A stretch of 64,000 bases of DNA from Rhodoferax sp. AJA081-3 (GCF_017798165.1 NZ_CP059068.1:1674001-1738000); one strand, 5' to 3'; positions 35,424 through 45,662 are shown, counted from the stretch's first letter. Notes: generated from the sequence alone by a model not told the origin. A program made the numbers and translations.

Positions 35424-35949
35424 GATTCGCCCAAGCCTCGACTCCGACCTCCCCGCGATCACTGCCATTTACACCCACCATGTACTGCATGGAACCGGCA
35501 CCTTTGAGACCACGCCACCCAGCGAGCAGGACATGGCGTCCCGGCGTGCGGACGTTCTGTCCAAGGGCCTGCCCTACCTGGTCATAGAAACCGCCGACGG
35601 AGTGTTGGGTTTTGCCTACTGCAACTGGTTCAAGCCCCGTCCGGCCTACCGTTTTTCAGCCGAAGACTCCATTTACCTGGCCCCAACAGCCGCGGGCAAA
35701 GGCCTGGGCCGTCTGCTGCTGGAAGAACTGATGGCACAGGCCGAGCGAGCCGGCGTGCGCAAATTGATCGCGGTGATAGGAGATTCTGCGAACCTGGGCT
35801 CCGTAGGCGTGCACAAGGCCTGCGGCTTCCAGCCAGTGGGCGTGCTGGCCAACTGCGGCTGGAAGTTCGACCGCTGGCTGGATGTGGTGCTGATGGACCG
35901 CGTCATCGGCCTGGGCAGTACCCAGGCTCCGGCACAATCACAGGCATGA
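35416..35949 (+). CDS. GNAT acetyltransferase, phosphinothricin-acetyltransferase-like
   Basis: Transfers acetyl groups from acetyl-CoA to amines. The group includes phosphinothricin and methionine-sulfoximine acetyltransferases. The protein has 177 residues. The acetyl-CoA loop is AAGKGLGRLLLEELM, and IGDSANLGSVGVHKACGFQPVG is typical of the PAT/bar subgroup. The native substrate is unknown. The ATG at 35416 has no clear ribosome binding site. The stop overlaps the TM2 gene start as ATGA. Its 5' end overlaps the rpsP promoter on the other strand. Confidence 0.88.
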   Translation: MTKIRPSLDSDLPAITAIYTHHVLHGTGTFETTPPSEQDMASRRADVLSKGLPYLVIETADGVLGFAYCNWFKPRPAYRFSAEDSIYLAPTAAGKGLGRLLLEELMAQAERAGVRKLIAVIGDSANLGSVGVHKACGFQPVGVLANCGWKFDRWLDVVLMDRVIGLGSTQAPAQSQA

Positions 35950-36419
35950 AAAACAAAACCCTGGCCGCTTGGTTGACCTTCGTCGGTGGGCCTTTTGGGC
36001 TGCACCGCTTTTATCTTTTTGGCTGGGCCAATCGCCTGGCCTGGCTGCTACCGATACCCACGGTCCTCGGGCTGTACGGCGTGCACCGCGCCCGCACCAT
36101 GGGTCTTGACGATCCCTTGAGCTGGGTGCTGATTCCCATGTTGGGCTTCACCATTGCGGGATGTGCCATCAACGCCCTGGTCTACGGACTCATGAATACC
36201 GACAAGTGGAACGAACGCTTCAACCCCGGATCCGCAGCCGACGCACCGGCAGGTCAAACCAATTGGTTGACCATAGGCGCCTTGGTGGTGTCACTCTTGC
36301 TGGGTACCACGGTACTGATGGCCAGCATGGCCTTCAGCTTCCAGCACTTTTTTGAATACCAGGTGGACGAGGCCAAAAAGCTCTCTCAACCGGGCCTGGT
36401 TAAAAAATCTGCAGACTGA
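35946..36419 (+). CDS. TM2-domain membrane protein
   Basis: A small membrane protein of 157 residues with a TM2-like N-terminus (KTLAAWLTFVGGPFGLHRFY, about residues 4-23) and further hydrophobic segments at about 28-45, 65-85 and 100-125. Function unknown. Its start overlaps the acetyltransferase stop by ATGA. Its last 20 bases overlap the end of the convergent Pit gene, so no terminator separates them. Confidence 0.8.
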   Translation: MKNKTLAAWLTFVGGPFGLHRFYLFGWANRLAWLLPIPTVLGLYGVHRARTMGLDDPLSWVLIPMLGFTIAGCAINALVYGLMNTDKWNERFNPGSAADAPAGQTNWLTIGALVVSLLLGTTVLMASMAFSFQHFFEYQVDEAKKLSQPGLVKKSAD

Positions 36420-37410
36420 TCCAGTACGCGACCGCAGCCACAAAGGCACTGGCAGGTATGGTGAAAATCCATGCCCACACAATATTGCCAGCGACTCCCC
36501 AACGCACCGCACTGGCGCGCTGTGTAGAACCCACACCGACGATCGCACCCGTGATGGTATGGGTTGTTGACACCGGAATACCCAAGGCTGTTGCCAAAAA
36601 CAGGGTGATGGCACCGCCGGTTTCTGCACAAAACCCACCTACGGGTTTGAGTTTGGTGATGCGTTGGCCCATGGTCTTGACGATGCGCCAACCGCCAAAC
36701 ATGGTGCCTGCCCCTATCGCCGCATAACAGCACAGTACCACCCAGTTGGGCGGAGCGGCATCACCTGCGGCGGTATAACCGGTAGCGATCAACAACATCC
36801 AGATGATGCCGATGGTTTTTTGTGCGTCATTACCGCCGTGACCCAGGCTGTAGGCGCCCGCAGACACCAGTTGCAACCGCCTGAACCACTTATCCACTTT
36901 GGATGGCCGCGTTCTGCGGAATATCCAGGCAACGGCGACCATCATCAGTGAGCCCAATACAAAGCCCAACAAGGGGGACACAAAAATAAAGGCGACTGTT
37001 TTGAGAATCCCGGTGGACACCAGCGCGCCAGCCCCCGCCTTGGCGATCACCGCCCCCACAATGCCGCCAATGAGGGCATGTGAAGAGCTACTGGGAATAC
37101 CGTAATACCAGGTGATGACATTCCAGGTGATAGCACCCACCAATGCACCAAACACGACGTGGGTGTCCACGATACCCGGCTGCACAATGCCCTTGCCAAC
37201 CGTGGCCGCCACACTGAGCTGAAAAACCAGTATTGCCACAACATTAAAAAAGGCGGCAAACAATACGGCTTGCCCTGGCTTCAACACACCCGTGGAGACC
37301 ACGGTTGCAATCGAATTGGCTGCATCATGAAAACCATTCATGAAGTCAAACAGCAATGCCAGAGCCACCAGCATCACGACTACCCACAGGGTCGTTTGTA
37401 CGATTTCCAT
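36400..37410 (-). CDS. Low-affinity inorganic phosphate transporter, PiT family
   Basis: An inner-membrane phosphate (metal-phosphate) symporter. The protein has 336 residues with two PiT signature repeats: FDFMNGFHDAANSIATVVSTG (split here at 20) near residue 22, and GGNDAQKTIGI near residue 197. PSSSSHALIGG and PVSTTHTITGA are the paired re-entrant loops. It is preceded by a DUF47 partner 19 bases upstream, the usual Pit accessory protein, so the two form an operon. PitA-type in E. coli is longer (about 499 residues); this is the short type. Confidence 0.93.
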   Translation of the reverse strand: MEIVQTTLWVVVMLVALALLFDFMNGFHDAANSIATVVSTGVLKPGQAVLFAAFFNVVAILVFQLSVAATVGKGIVQPGIVDTHVVFGALVGAITWNVITWYYGIPSSSSHALIGGIVGAVIAKAGAGALVSTGILKTVAFIFVSPLLGFVLGSLMMVAVAWIFRRTRPSKVDKWFRRLQLVSAGAYSLGHGGNDAQKTIGIIWMLLIATGYTAAGDAAPPNWVVLCCYAAIGAGTMFGGWRIVKTMGQRITKLKPVGGFCAETGGAITLFLATALGIPVSTTHTITGAIVGVGSTQRASAVRWGVAGNIVWAWIFTIPASAFVAAVAYWISLQIF

Positions 37411-37429
37411 AGCGGTGTCTGCGATGCGA

Positions 37430-38077
37430 TCAGGAGTTTTCGAGGATGATGCCCTCGATCACATTGGCCACGTCTTCACACTTGTCGGTAATGGTTTCCA
37501 GCAGCTCGTAGATGGCCTTGAGCTTGATGACCTCTCGGACATCGGGCTCTTCTCGGAACAACTTGCTCATGGCGGTGCGCATCACGCGATCGGCATCAGA
37601 CTCCAAACGGTCGATTTCTTCACAGGTCTTGAGTGCAGCCTCTGCGGTGCTGGGCTCGGCGATATGGGCCAATAATTTGACGGCATCACGCAGACGCTCA
37701 CAACATTTCACGCTCAAATCCGTCAGACGCGTGATTTCTTCGGTCATGTGCCGCACGTCATACAAGGCCATCGTCTCAGCCGAGTCCTGGATCAGGTCAG
37801 CCACATCGTCCATCGTGTTGATCAGCGAGTGGATCTGTTCGCGGTCAATGGGGGTGATGAAAGTAATGTGAATGGCCTTGTTGCACTCATGCGTGACGCG
37901 GTCGGCCGCGCGCTCGGCGTCATCCACCTCTTGGTTGTACTTGGCGCGCAAATCCAGGTCACTGTAATTGGCAACCAACTTGGCGAAGGCCTGCGCAGCC
38001 TCCACGATGCGGTCCGCGTGCTGGTTGAACATTTCAAAAAAATTGCCCTCACGCGGCAGGAGTTTTCCAAATAGCAT
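37430..38077 (-). CDS. DUF47 (PhoU-like) Pit accessory protein
   Basis: A helical protein related to PhoU that is paired with PiT phosphate transporters and modulates them. The protein has 215 residues from the ATG at 38077 (MLFGKLLPREGNFFEMF, diagnostic). The longer frame to 38149 is not used. EVDDAERAADRVTHECNKAIHITFITPIDREQI (in two runs) is the conserved helix pair. First gene of the DUF47-pit operon. The last helix ends LLETITDKCEDVANVIEGI. Confidence 0.93.
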   Translation of the reverse strand: MLFGKLLPREGNFFEMFNQHADRIVEAAQAFAKLVANYSDLDLRAKYNQEVDDAERAADRVTHECNKAIHITFITPIDREQIHSLINTMDDVADLIQDSAETMALYDVRHMTEEITRLTDLSVKCCERLRDAVKLLAHIAEPSTAEAALKTCEEIDRLESDADRVMRTAMSKLFREEPDVREVIKLKAIYELLETITDKCEDVANVIEGIILENS

Positions 38078-38164
38078 CACGGTTCCTTCACCCAAACAAC
38101 AAAACTTCTTGACGTTTTCAAGACGGCGAAGTTTAACCGCACGGCCCAAAAGGACATTCGCTGG

Positions 38165-38542
38165 TTAACCCGAGCGGAAAATAAAGTAAACCGCGCCCAC
38201 CAGGCACAAACCAGCCCATACGTAGTCCAGTTTGAACGGCTCGTTCATGTACACCATCGCAAAGGGCACAAATACGCTAAGCGTGATCACCTCTTGCAGG
38301 ATCTTGAGCTGCGCCAGGGTGAACCCGGCCTGCTGAAAACCGATGCGGTTGCCGGGCACCTGCAACAGGTACTCAAAAAGCGCAATGCCCCAACTTGCCA
38401 ACGCGGCGAAATACCAGGGTGACGTTGCCATGTTCTTCAAATGCCCGTACCAGGCGAAGGTCATGAAAACGTTACTCGCAATCAGCAGGAGTACGGTCTG
38501 AACAGAAAAGGGGAGTGTCAGGTGCAGATTCATGGCGGGCAT
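38165..38542 (-). CDS. DUF486 family small membrane protein
   Basis: A four-helix membrane protein of the DUF486 family, drug/metabolite-transporter-like, function unknown. The protein has 125 residues from the ATG at 38542 (GGGGA eight bases upstream); an ATG at 38533 is also possible. FMTFAWYGHLKN, SWGIALFEYLLQVPGNRIG and FTLAQLKILQEVITL are the family's conserved segments. The start lies about 15 bases after the T run of the acnB terminator. Confidence 0.88.
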   Translation of the reverse strand: MPAMNLHLTLPFSVQTVLLLIASNVFMTFAWYGHLKNMATSPWYFAALASWGIALFEYLLQVPGNRIGFQQAGFTLAQLKILQEVITLSVFVPFAMVYMNEPFKLDYVWAGLCLVGAVYFIFRSG

Positions 38543-38557
38543 TATCTGTCCCCAACG

Positions 38558-38590
38558 AAAAAACCCCGTGGCCTGAACCACGGGGTTTTT
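38558..38590 (-). terminator. Terminator after acnB
   Basis: On the minus strand CCCCGTGG-TTCAGG-CCACGGGG is followed by six T. It lies 28 bases past the acnB stop. Confidence 0.9.
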
Positions 38591-38617
38591 AGAAGTCAAT
38601 GCTAGCGAATGCAGGCT

Positions 38618-41215
38618 TTAGACAGCGACGCCATCTTTCACAGTGGCCGCGGACTCGGTGTAGTCGTCAATCTTGTCAAAGCTCAAATACTGGTACACCT
38701 TGTCGCTTGCCGCGGTGAGCACACCCATATCGGCCAGGTACTCTTCCTTGGTCGGAATACGACCCAGCTTGGAGCAGATGGCCGCCAGTTCGGCAGAACC
38801 CAGGTACACATTGCTGTTTTTGCCCAGGCGGTTGGGGAAGTTGCGGGTGGAGGTGGAGAACACGGTTGCGCCCTCCTTCACCTGCGCCTGGTTACCCATA
38901 CACAGGCTGCAGCCCGGCATTTCCATACGCGCACCGGCGCTGCCCAGCACACCGTAGTGGCCTTCGTCGCTCAGTTGTTTGGCGTCCATCTTGGTCGGTG
39001 GGGCGACCCACAGCTTGACCGGGATGTCGCGCTTGTTTTCCAACAGCTTGGACGCTGCGCGGAAGTGGCCGATGTTGGTCATGCAGGAGCCGATGAACAC
39101 CTCGTCGATCTTGGCGCCCGCCACGTCGGCCAATGTCTTGACATCATCTGGATCGTTGGGGCAGGCCACGATGGGTTCGTGGATATCGGCCAGGTCAATT
39201 TCAATAACCGCTGCGTAGTCCGCATCCGCGTCGCCCTTGAGCAATTCGGGGTTTTTCAACCAGGCTTCTTGCGCGGCAATACGGCGGGCCAGTGTGCGGG
39301 CATCGGAATAACCATTGGCAATCATCCACTTCATCATGGTGATGTTGCTGTTGACGTATTCGATGATGGGCTCTTTGTTCAGGTGCACGGTGCAACCGGC
39401 AGCAGAGCGCTCGGCCGATGCATCGGACAACTCAAACGCCTGTTCCACTTTCAGGTCTGGCAGACCTTCGATTTCGAGAATGCGGCCCGAGAAGATGTTC
39501 TTCTTGCCCTTCTTCTCGACGGTGAGCAGACCGGCCTTGATGGCGTACAGCGGGATCGCGTTGACCAGGTCACGCAGGGTCACGCCGTTTTGCATCTTGC
39601 CCTTGAAACGCACCAAGACAGACTCAGGCATGTCCAGGGGCATCACACCCGTAGCAGCCGCAAACGCCACCAGGCCGGAGCCCGCAGGGAAGCTGATACC
39701 AATGGGGAAACGGGTGTGGCTGTCACCGCCGGTGCCCACCGTATCAGGCAACAGCAGACGGTTCAACCAGCTGTGGATCACGCCGTCGCCAGGGCGCAGC
39801 GAGATACCGCCGCGGGTGCTGATGAAGTCGGGCAACTCGTGGTGCATCTTCACGTCCACGGGCTTGGGGTACGCTGCCGTGTGGCAGAAGGATTGCATCA
39901 CCAGATCAGCGCTGAAGCCCAGGCAGGCCAGGTCTTTCAGCTCGTCGCGGGTCATGGGGCCGGTGGTGTCTTGCGAACCAACCGAGGTCATCTTGGGTTC
40001 GCAATAGGTACCAGGGCGCACGCCTTGGCCTTCGGGCAGACCACAAGCACGTCCGACCATCTTCTGCGCCAGGCTGAAACCTTTCTTGGTATCCACCGGG
40101 TTCTGCGGCAGGCGGAACAATGTGGAGGGCTTCAAGCCCAGGGCTTCGCGTGCCTTGGCAGTCAGTCCACGGCCGATGATCAGGGGGATACGGCCACCGG
40201 CGCGTACTTCGTCAAACAACACATCACTCTTGACCTGGAAGGATGCGATTTCCTTGCCTTCCTTGAAGGCCTTGCCGTCGTAGGGGCGCAACTCGACCAC
40301 GTCACCCATGTTCATGGAATTCACATCCAGTTCGATGGGCAGAGCGCCTGCATCTTCCATGGTGTTGTAGAAGATAGGGGCAATCTTGGTACCCAAGCAG
40401 ACGCCGCCAAAGCGCTTGTTCGGCACATAGGGGATGTCTTCACCAGTGAACCACAACACGGAGTTGGTGGCGGACTTGCGGCTGGAGCCGGTACCCACCA
40501 CGTCACCCACATAAGCCACCAGGTTGCCACGCGCGCGCAGGTCTTCGATGAACTTGATGGGGCCGCGTTTGCCGTCTTCTTCGGGCGTGATGCCGTCGCG
40601 CTTGTTCTTCAACATAGCCAAGGCGTGCAGCGGGATATCGGGGCGGCTCCAGGCATCGGGCGCGGGCGACAGGTCGTCGGTATTGGTCTCGCCGGTCACT
40701 TTGAGGATGGTGACGGTGATGGACTGGGGTACTTCGGGGCGGCTGGTGAACCACTCGGCATCGGCCCAGCTTTGCAAAACCGCCTTGGCAAAAGTGTTGC
40801 CCTTGTCGGCCTTTTCCTTGACGTCATGGAACTGGTCGAACATCAGCAGGGTTTTCTTCAGGCCTTCAGCGGCCTCGGCAGCCACGGCTGCATCGTCCAG
40901 CAAATCGACCATGGGGCTGATGTTGTAGCCGCCCAGCATGGTGCCCAGCAGTTCGGTAGCGCGGGCGCGGGAGATCAGGGCACACTTTTCAGTGCCATGG
41001 GCCACAGCGGCCAAGTAGCTGGCCTTGACCTTGGCGGCATCGTCCACACCGGCGGGCACGCGGTGGGTGATCAGGTCTACCAGAAAGGCTTCTTCGCCTG
41101 CAGGTGGCGCCTTCAACAACTCAATCAGTTCACCGGTTTGCTTGGCAGACAAGGGCAGCGGCGGGATACCCAGGGCGGCACGTTCGGCCACATGGTCACG
41201 GTAGGCTTTCAACAT
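38618..41215 (-). CDS. acnB: Aconitate hydratase B
   Basis: Isomerises citrate to isocitrate in the TCA cycle. The protein has 865 residues, matching AcnB. Unlike AcnA, the swivel domain precedes the cluster-binding domains: the N-terminal HEAT-like domain ([20 protein letters not shown]) is followed by [15 protein letters not shown]. The [4Fe-4S] ligands lie in IGSCMTN and PGCSLCMGN near the C-terminus. AAGGAG eight bases before the ATG is a strong start signal. It lies in a TCA cluster with mdh, sdh and gltA. Confidence 0.98.
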   Translation of the reverse strand: MLKAYRDHVAERAALGIPPLPLSAKQTGELIELLKAPPAGEEAFLVDLITHRVPAGVDDAAKVKASYLAAVAHGTEKCALISRARATELLGTMLGGYNISPMVDLLDDAAVAAEAAEGLKKTLLMFDQFHDVKEKADKGNTFAKAVLQSWADAEWFTSRPEVPQSITVTILKVTGETNTDDLSPAPDAWSRPDIPLHALAMLKNKRDGITPEEDGKRGPIKFIEDLRARGNLVAYVGDVVGTGSSRKSATNSVLWFTGEDIPYVPNKRFGGVCLGTKIAPIFYNTMEDAGALPIELDVNSMNMGDVVELRPYDGKAFKEGKEIASFQVKSDVLFDEVRAGGRIPLIIGRGLTAKAREALGLKPSTLFRLPQNPVDTKKGFSLAQKMVGRACGLPEGQGVRPGTYCEPKMTSVGSQDTTGPMTRDELKDLACLGFSADLVMQSFCHTAAYPKPVDVKMHHELPDFISTRGGISLRPGDGVIHSWLNRLLLPDTVGTGGDSHTRFPIGISFPAGSGLVAFAAATGVMPLDMPESVLVRFKGKMQNGVTLRDLVNAIPLYAIKAGLLTVEKKGKKNIFSGRILEIEGLPDLKVEQAFELSDASAERSAAGCTVHLNKEPIIEYVNSNITMMKWMIANGYSDARTLARRIAAQEAWLKNPELLKGDADADYAAVIEIDLADIHEPIVACPNDPDDVKTLADVAGAKIDEVFIGSCMTNIGHFRAASKLLENKRDIPVKLWVAPPTKMDAKQLSDEGHYGVLGSAGARMEMPGCSLCMGNQAQVKEGATVFSTSTRNFPNRLGKNSNVYLGSAELAAICSKLGRIPTKEEYLADMGVLTAASDKVYQYLSFDKIDDYTESAATVKDGVAV

Positions 41216-41283
41216 CGTATTTACTCCTTCTTATGCAACACAAATTACTCGCCAGCCCCCGTCAAAAGGGACTGGACTGCTAT

Positions 41284-41901
41284 CTATTTTGATTTTTTCT
41301 TGGCCTTGGCCTTGGGTGGTGGCTCGGGGTTGGGAACCAGCTCCTGCACGGCTCCACCGGCACCAATGGGCACCAAAGCGTCCTTGGGAGCGTCCAGCAA
41401 ACCAGGCTGCGGGTTGCGCTCCAGCGCTTGGGCCACCAGCAACTGGTCGGGGTTCATACATTCGTCCGCCAGGCGTTTGCCTTCTTTCTGGTTCATCAAC
41501 ATGGACTTGTTGCCCAGCTGTATCCACACCGCGCCGCTGGATTCTTCTTCCAGGCGCACGGCTCCGGTGCTGGTCACCACGGGCAGCATGGTGTAACGTT
41601 TGTTACCCATATCCAGAAAGAAGCGCCCTGGCGAATGCTCGTCATGCGTCATCAGCACCACCGAACCCAATTCGCAGTTGATTTTGCCGACCAGCACCTT
41701 TTCGGCGATCCCCATTTGCTCGGGCGACAACACCACAGGCGTCATGGCTACTTGTTCTGCCGCCAGCGCACGCGCGGCACCCCTTGCGGGGGTATGGGTG
41801 GCTTTGGCAGCCGCCTTGGCGGTGGGTTTATCGGCCGCAACCGCCGGAAAAGCCATGGCCAGTGCCAACAACAGCAGGCCGGGTGTGAATTTATTCGTCA
41901 T
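41284..41901 (-). CDS. Secreted protein, possibly MliC-like
   Basis: The protein has 205 residues from the ATG at 41901, which gives a clear signal peptide (MTNKFTPGLLLLALAMAFP, cleavage after AVAA). The central part YTMLPVVTSTGAVRLEEE and GAVWIQLGNKSMLMNQKEG followed by a cysteine recalls the MliC/PliC lysozyme-inhibitor fold, with cysteines near residues 77 and 150. This is a guess from pattern. The C-terminus is Pro/Lys-rich. It sits between acnB and the citrate-lyase-like gene in the same direction, though no link to the TCA cycle is evident. Confidence 0.65.
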   Translation of the reverse strand: MTNKFTPGLLLLALAMAFPAVAADKPTAKAAAKATHTPARGAARALAAEQVAMTPVVLSPEQMGIAEKVLVGKINCELGSVVLMTHDEHSPGRFFLDMGNKRYTMLPVVTSTGAVRLEEESSGAVWIQLGNKSMLMNQKEGKRLADECMNPDQLLVAQALERNPQPGLLDAPKDALVPIGAGGAVQELVPNPEPPPKAKAKKKSK

Positions 41902-41926
41902 GGAAAGTTGTGTCCTCGTTTTTATA

Positions 41927-42997
41927 TTAGTGAACCCGAGACGGGAAATACTGGCGCATCGGCTCAGGAACGGTGCATCCGGTTTGGTGGGCCCGCTCCA
42001 GCACCTGCCAAAAATACCGAAAACTTGCGCGGTCGTGTAATTTGCCATCGACCGCGATGGGAGCCCAATCCGCCGCAATGGCCTGCTCGACGATGCGTGC
42101 AGCCAAGTCAATCTCAGCCTCTGACGGCGTAAAGGCCCGCAGGATGGGGCGGATTTGGGATGGGTGGATGCTCCACATCCGCGTGTAACCAAAGGACATG
42201 GCTGCAATCTGTGCGGAGCGTTCAATCACACTGGTATCACGCAGCTCCGTCACCACACAGTGGGATGGAACCTTGCCCGACGCATGGCAGGCGCTGGCGA
42301 TATCCAGCTTGGCCCGTACGACCAAGGGGTGGTGGAATTGGTCCAGCGTGACTGCATCGTCTGCAGCACGCACACCCATGGCCGTGTGGGGGATGGCGCC
42401 GGCGTGGGCCGATACAAAATCCATCAGGCCAAAACTGATGGACTGGACCCGGGGATGGGCCGCAATCTCAAACGCCCTGTGCGCGGCCGCTGGGGATTCG
42501 ATCAACACATGCAGTGGTACATCGCCGTCCCGCTGGCCGGGCCGCACGGCAGCGTCGATGGCGGCAACGGCAGTCTGCACATCGGCCAGTGACTCCACCT
42601 TGGGAACCATGATGTAACTCAGGGATTGGGCTGCACCGCCCATAACGATGTCCACATCCGCCGCAAAAGCTGGGTGGTCCACCGCGTGCAGGCGGGCGCC
42701 AATGCGACGCTTCAGCTTACTTGCTACCAAATCAGGAGCGGCATGTGCAGCATTGGCGAGGGCTACGACCAGATTTGCCTGATCACGCTCACCGCCAACG
42801 GGCGCTCCGTCTTCGCAGTCCAGTGTCACGTCAAACACGCAGACACCGAACTCTTGTGCCATCTCCGCCTGCAGCTGCAGGCTTTTGACCATCCGCGCTT
42901 CGACACCGCTGTAGTGGTCGCAAACAGGCAATATGCCTGCCGCGCCCTGGGCGCCCAAGAGTACGTCGCGGGGGTGTTGAGCCCCCACGCTTGCCAT
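41927..42997 (-). CDS. HpcH/HpaI aldolase / citrate lyase beta-like (CoA ester lyase family)
   Basis: A TIM-barrel lyase related to CitE and malyl-CoA lyases. The protein has 356 residues from the ATG at 42997; an alternative GTG at 43066, ten bases past the mdh stop, gives 379 and would include a repeat-B-encoded N-terminus. [28 protein letters not shown] and [11 protein letters not shown] mark substrate and metal sites. The residues [20 protein letters not shown] span a degenerate repeat A copy. It lies between mdh and acnB, fitting a role in acetyl-CoA or malate-type thioester metabolism. The reaction is unproven. Confidence 0.85.
   Translation of the reverse strand: MASVGAQHPRDVLLGAQGAAGILPVCDHYSGVEARMVKSLQLQAEMAQEFGVCVFDVTLDCEDGAPVGGERDQANLVVALANAAHAAPDLVASKLKRRIGARLHAVDHPAFAADVDIVMGGAAQSLSYIMVPKVESLADVQTAVAAIDAAVRPGQRDGDVPLHVLIESPAAAHRAFEIAAHPRVQSISFGLMDFVSAHAGAIPHTAMGVRAADDAVTLDQFHHPLVVRAKLDIASACHASGKVPSHCVVTELRDTSVIERSAQIAAMSFGYTRMWSIHPSQIRPILRAFTPSEAEIDLAARIVEQAIAADWAPIAVDGKLHDRASFRYFWQVLERAHQTGCTVPEPMRQYFPSRVH
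42722..42765 (+). repeat. Repeat A copy 7 (degenerate, inside the citrate-lyase-like gene)
   Basis: TGCTA-N9-GAGC-N18-GAGGGCTA, antisense to the gene. Two anchor bases differ from the core and the spacing is exact. AATCAGGAGC is shared with the uvrD copy. Confidence 0.55.
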
Positions 42998-43050
42998 TCC
43001 ATGTGCTGCGCTGCCCCCCAAGGGGGCTGTGCTTGCTTGGGGCGGCCCAG
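42981..43050 (+). repeat. Repeat B copy 1 (5' end of the citrate-lyase-like gene)
   Basis: GCCCCCACGCTTGC, then GCTGCGCTGC, then a CCCC/GGGGGC hairpin, then TTGGGGCGGC, with the same spacing as 59873-59942. It lies between the mdh stop and the body of the citrate-lyase-like gene, antisense to it. Confidence 0.85.
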
Positions 43051-43075
43051 CGCTGCGCACGGTCACTTTCGCTTA

Positions 43076-44062
43076 TTACAGCAGGTGGGCGACGCCAGCT
43101 TGCTCGTCTTGCAGTTCTTTCAGCGTGACGTTGATACGCTCTTGCGAGAACGCGTCCACTTCCAGGCCTTCCACCAGCTTGTATTCGCCGCCTTCGCAGG
43201 TCACGGCAAAGCCAAACATGGTGTCCTTGGGGATGCCGTACTGGCCATCCGATGGGATACCCATGGTGACCCACTTGCCATTGGTGCCCAGCGCCCAGTC
43301 GCGCATGTGGTCGATGGCCGCGTTGGCAGCGGACGCGGCGGAGGACACGCCACGGGCGGCGATGATGGCCGCGCCGCGCTTGCCTACGGTGGGCAGGAAG
43401 GTATCTTTGTTCCAGACTTCGTCGTTGATCATGGCCTTGACGCTTTCACCATTGATGGTGGCGAAGCGGTAGTCGGCGTACATGGTGGGCGAGTGGTTGC
43501 CCCACACGGTCATCTTCTCAATGTCGGCCACGGCCTTGCCGGTCTTGGCGGCGATCTGGCTCAGGGCACGGTTGTGGTCCAGGCGCAGCATGGCGGTGAA
43601 GTTCTTGCGTGGCAGATCAGGCGCGCTCTTCATGGCGATGTAGGCATTGGTGTTGGCGGGGTTGCCGACCACCAGCACCTTGACATTGCGGCTGGCCACA
43701 GCGTTCAGGGCCTTGCCCTGCGCGGTGAAGATTTCTGCGTTGACGGCCAGCAGTTCGGCACGCTCCATGCCAGGGCCACGGGGGCGCGAACCGATCAGCA
43801 GTGCGTAGTCCACATCCTTGAAAGCAGCCAGCGGATCGCTGTGCGCTTCAATACCCACCAGCAGCGGGAATGCGCAGTCTTGCAGTTCCATGATCACGCC
43901 CTGCAGGGCTTGCTGGGCTTTTTCAACCGGCACTTCCAGCAGGCTCAACACCACGGGCTGGTCTTTGCCCAACATTTCGCCAGAGGCGATGCGGAACAGA
44001 ATGGCGTATCCAATTTGACCGGCTGCTCCGGTGACGGCAACGCGAACGGGCTTTTTGCTCAT
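43076..44062 (-). CDS. mdh: Malate dehydrogenase
   Basis: Oxidises malate to oxaloacetate with NAD. The protein has 328 residues from the ATG at 44062 (GGAG eight bases upstream). The nucleotide-binding GAAGQIG lies at 12-18, the active loop has [13 protein letters not shown], and the catalytic histidine lies in [11 protein letters not shown] near residue 190. It is the cytosolic-type MDH of beta-proteobacteria, about 16 residues longer than E. coli Mdh. Divergent from the GntR gene, sharing a 190-base control region with a palindrome next to its -35 box. Confidence 0.97.
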   Translation of the reverse strand: MSKKPVRVAVTGAAGQIGYAILFRIASGEMLGKDQPVVLSLLEVPVEKAQQALQGVIMELQDCAFPLLVGIEAHSDPLAAFKDVDYALLIGSRPRGPGMERAELLAVNAEIFTAQGKALNAVASRNVKVLVVGNPANTNAYIAMKSAPDLPRKNFTAMLRLDHNRALSQIAAKTGKAVADIEKMTVWGNHSPTMYADYRFATINGESVKAMINDEVWNKDTFLPTVGKRGAAIIAARGVSSAASAANAAIDHMRDWALGTNGKWVTMGIPSDGQYGIPKDTMFGFAVTCEGGEYKLVEGLEVDAFSQERINVTLKELQDEQAGVAHLL

Positions 44063-44145
44063 GGTGATAACTCCAGGAAGTGTTGTAAAAACGGCGACTG
44101 TTCGTGGACCCAAGCAAAAGGGCTGAATCCTTCAGAATGTCTCAG

Positions 44146-44201
44146 AGTTTACCCTTGAAATAGTCACAAAGTCAATTTGTCTTATGTCTTATATAAGATA
44201 T
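44146..44201 (-). promoter_or_regulatory. mdh promoter with palindromic operator (GntR-type candidate)
   Basis: On the minus strand TTGACT (44170-44175) and TAAACT (44146-44151) are 18 bases apart. Just upstream, at 44184-44201, lies ATGTCTTATATAAGATAT, a near-perfect palindrome with central TCTTATATAAGA. It is the natural candidate site for the adjacent GntR regulator, between mdh and its own gene. The pairing is inference. Confidence 0.55.
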
Positions 44202-44253
44202 GATTGCACATGATTTCGAGACTGACTCCAAGCTGACTTACAGAAGCCCACGC

Positions 44254-45063
44254 ATGTCCGCAACGTCCACACTGCAGAGTACCAATATGTCCGCCGGCGA
44301 ACCCGAGACCGGCGGTGTGGCCCTGTCTGCACCCGCCACGCCAGCGTTCAGCCCCCTGTACCAGCAGATCAAGGTTTTGATACTGCAAAGCCTGCAAGCT
44401 GGCGAATGGAAACCCAGCACGGCCATACCCAGCGAGATCGAACTGGCCGGTCGTTTCAAGGTCAGCCAGGGGACCGTGCGCAAAGCCATCGACGAGTTGG
44501 CTGCTGAGAACCTGCTGGTGCGCCGCCAGGGCAAGGGTACGTTTGTAGCCACCCACGCCGAACGCCAGATACAGTACCGCTTCCTCAAGCTGATTCCCGA
44601 CAACGGTGATCCGAACAGCGAGGGCCCGGCCCAGCGCCACATCATCGATTGCAAGCGCACGCGGGCCTCGGTAGAGGTGGCCAAGGCGCTGGCCATTCGC
44701 ACCGGCGACGCCGTGCTGCAGGTGCGCCGCGTACTGTCCTTTGCCAACATTCCCACCATTCTGGAAGACCTGTGGCTGCCTGCTGCGCCGTTTAAAGGCT
44801 TGACGGCTGAGCGGCTGCGGGACTACAACGGCCCCATGTACGCGTTGTTCGAAACCGAATTTGATGTGCGCATGGTGCGCGCCGAAGAAAAAATCCGCGC
44901 AGTTCTACCCGACGCCGAGCAATGTGAACTACTCAAAACCGATGCAAAAACACCGCTACTGAGCGTGGAGCGTATTGCCTACACCTACAACGACGCCCCC
45001 ATGGAGATGCGCCGGGGCTTGTACCTGACCAGCAAACATTACTATCGAAATGCGTTAAATTGA
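44254..45063 (+). CDS. GntR-family (HutC type) transcriptional regulator
   Basis: A DNA-binding regulator with a winged helix at about residues 33-100 (SPLYQQIKVLILQSLQAGEW, then IPSEIELAGRFKVSQGTVRK) and a UTRA ligand domain in the rest. The protein has 269 residues from the ATG at 44254. The ORF also has an ATG at 44200, but that lies within the palindrome and has no binding site. It sits between mdh and the sdh-gltA cluster, so it probably controls TCA-cycle genes in response to a cycle intermediate. The ligand is unknown. Confidence 0.9.
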   Translation: MSATSTLQSTNMSAGEPETGGVALSAPATPAFSPLYQQIKVLILQSLQAGEWKPSTAIPSEIELAGRFKVSQGTVRKAIDELAAENLLVRRQGKGTFVATHAERQIQYRFLKLIPDNGDPNSEGPAQRHIIDCKRTRASVEVAKALAIRTGDAVLQVRRVLSFANIPTILEDLWLPAAPFKGLTAERLRDYNGPMYALFETEFDVRMVRAEEKIRAVLPDAEQCELLKTDAKTPLLSVERIAYTYNDAPMEMRRGLYLTSKHYYRNALN

Positions 45064-45167
45064 ACAGGTTGTTGCTGCAAGTCCGGCGTCAGCCTGCTGC
45101 AGTGCAATAGAATTTTGGTCCGTCACGGCAATAATTACATACGGTTACCTACACAGAAAGCCCCTCC

Positions 45168-45611
45168 ATGTCTGAGCTCCCCTCATCCACCCGGGCCAAG
45201 CGGCCCGAGTTCCGCAACATCAACGCCTTCAAAGACTTGCCAACGTATCGCATGACCGTGGCAGCCATCGTGTCCATCTTGCACCGTGGCAGCGGGTTGT
45301 TCATGTTTTTGTTGATGCCCTTCATCATCTGGATGTTTGACACATCCGTCAGCTCCGAATATTCGTTTGCGCGGTTTACCTCCGCGTTCAACCACGGTAT
45401 TGGTTTTGTTCCCGGTTTCATCGTCAAGCTGGCAGCCCTGTTGCTGATCTGGTCCTACCTGCACCATTTCTTTGCCGGTTTGCGCCACATCCGCATGGAC
45501 CTGTTCCACACGGTCAGCAAAGAAGCGGGCCGCTCGACCGCCCAATGGACCTTGGTGCTGAGCCTGGGCCTGACCGTCGTTTTCGGCGCCAAGCTGTTCG
45601 GTCTGTACTGA
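45168..45611 (+). CDS. sdhC: Succinate dehydrogenase cytochrome b556 subunit
   Basis: A membrane anchor of respiratory complex II that binds heme b and ubiquinone. The protein has 147 residues with three membrane helices. SILHRGSGLFMF (about 39-50) is the SdhC signature, with the serine and arginine of the quinone site, and YLHHFFAGLRHIRMDL carries the heme histidine. It is the first gene of sdhCDAB-sdhE-gltA. The 104-base spacer after the GntR gene probably holds its promoter, but no clear boxes stand out. Confidence 0.95.
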   Translation: MSELPSSTRAKRPEFRNINAFKDLPTYRMTVAAIVSILHRGSGLFMFLLMPFIIWMFDTSVSSEYSFARFTSAFNHGIGFVPGFIVKLAALLLIWSYLHHFFAGLRHIRMDLFHTVSKEAGRSTAQWTLVLSLGLTVVFGAKLFGLY

Positions 45612-45662
45612 TCGCAACATCCCGCCGCTTCTGCATACGATTTTTAAAACCAGGAACTGAAC

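Noticed and set aside
41276..41319. Possible further repeat A copy at the 3' end of the secreted-protein gene
   Set aside because: It has TGCTA but ATTT in place of TAGC and GGGTGG in place of GGGGGC, so only one anchor fits.
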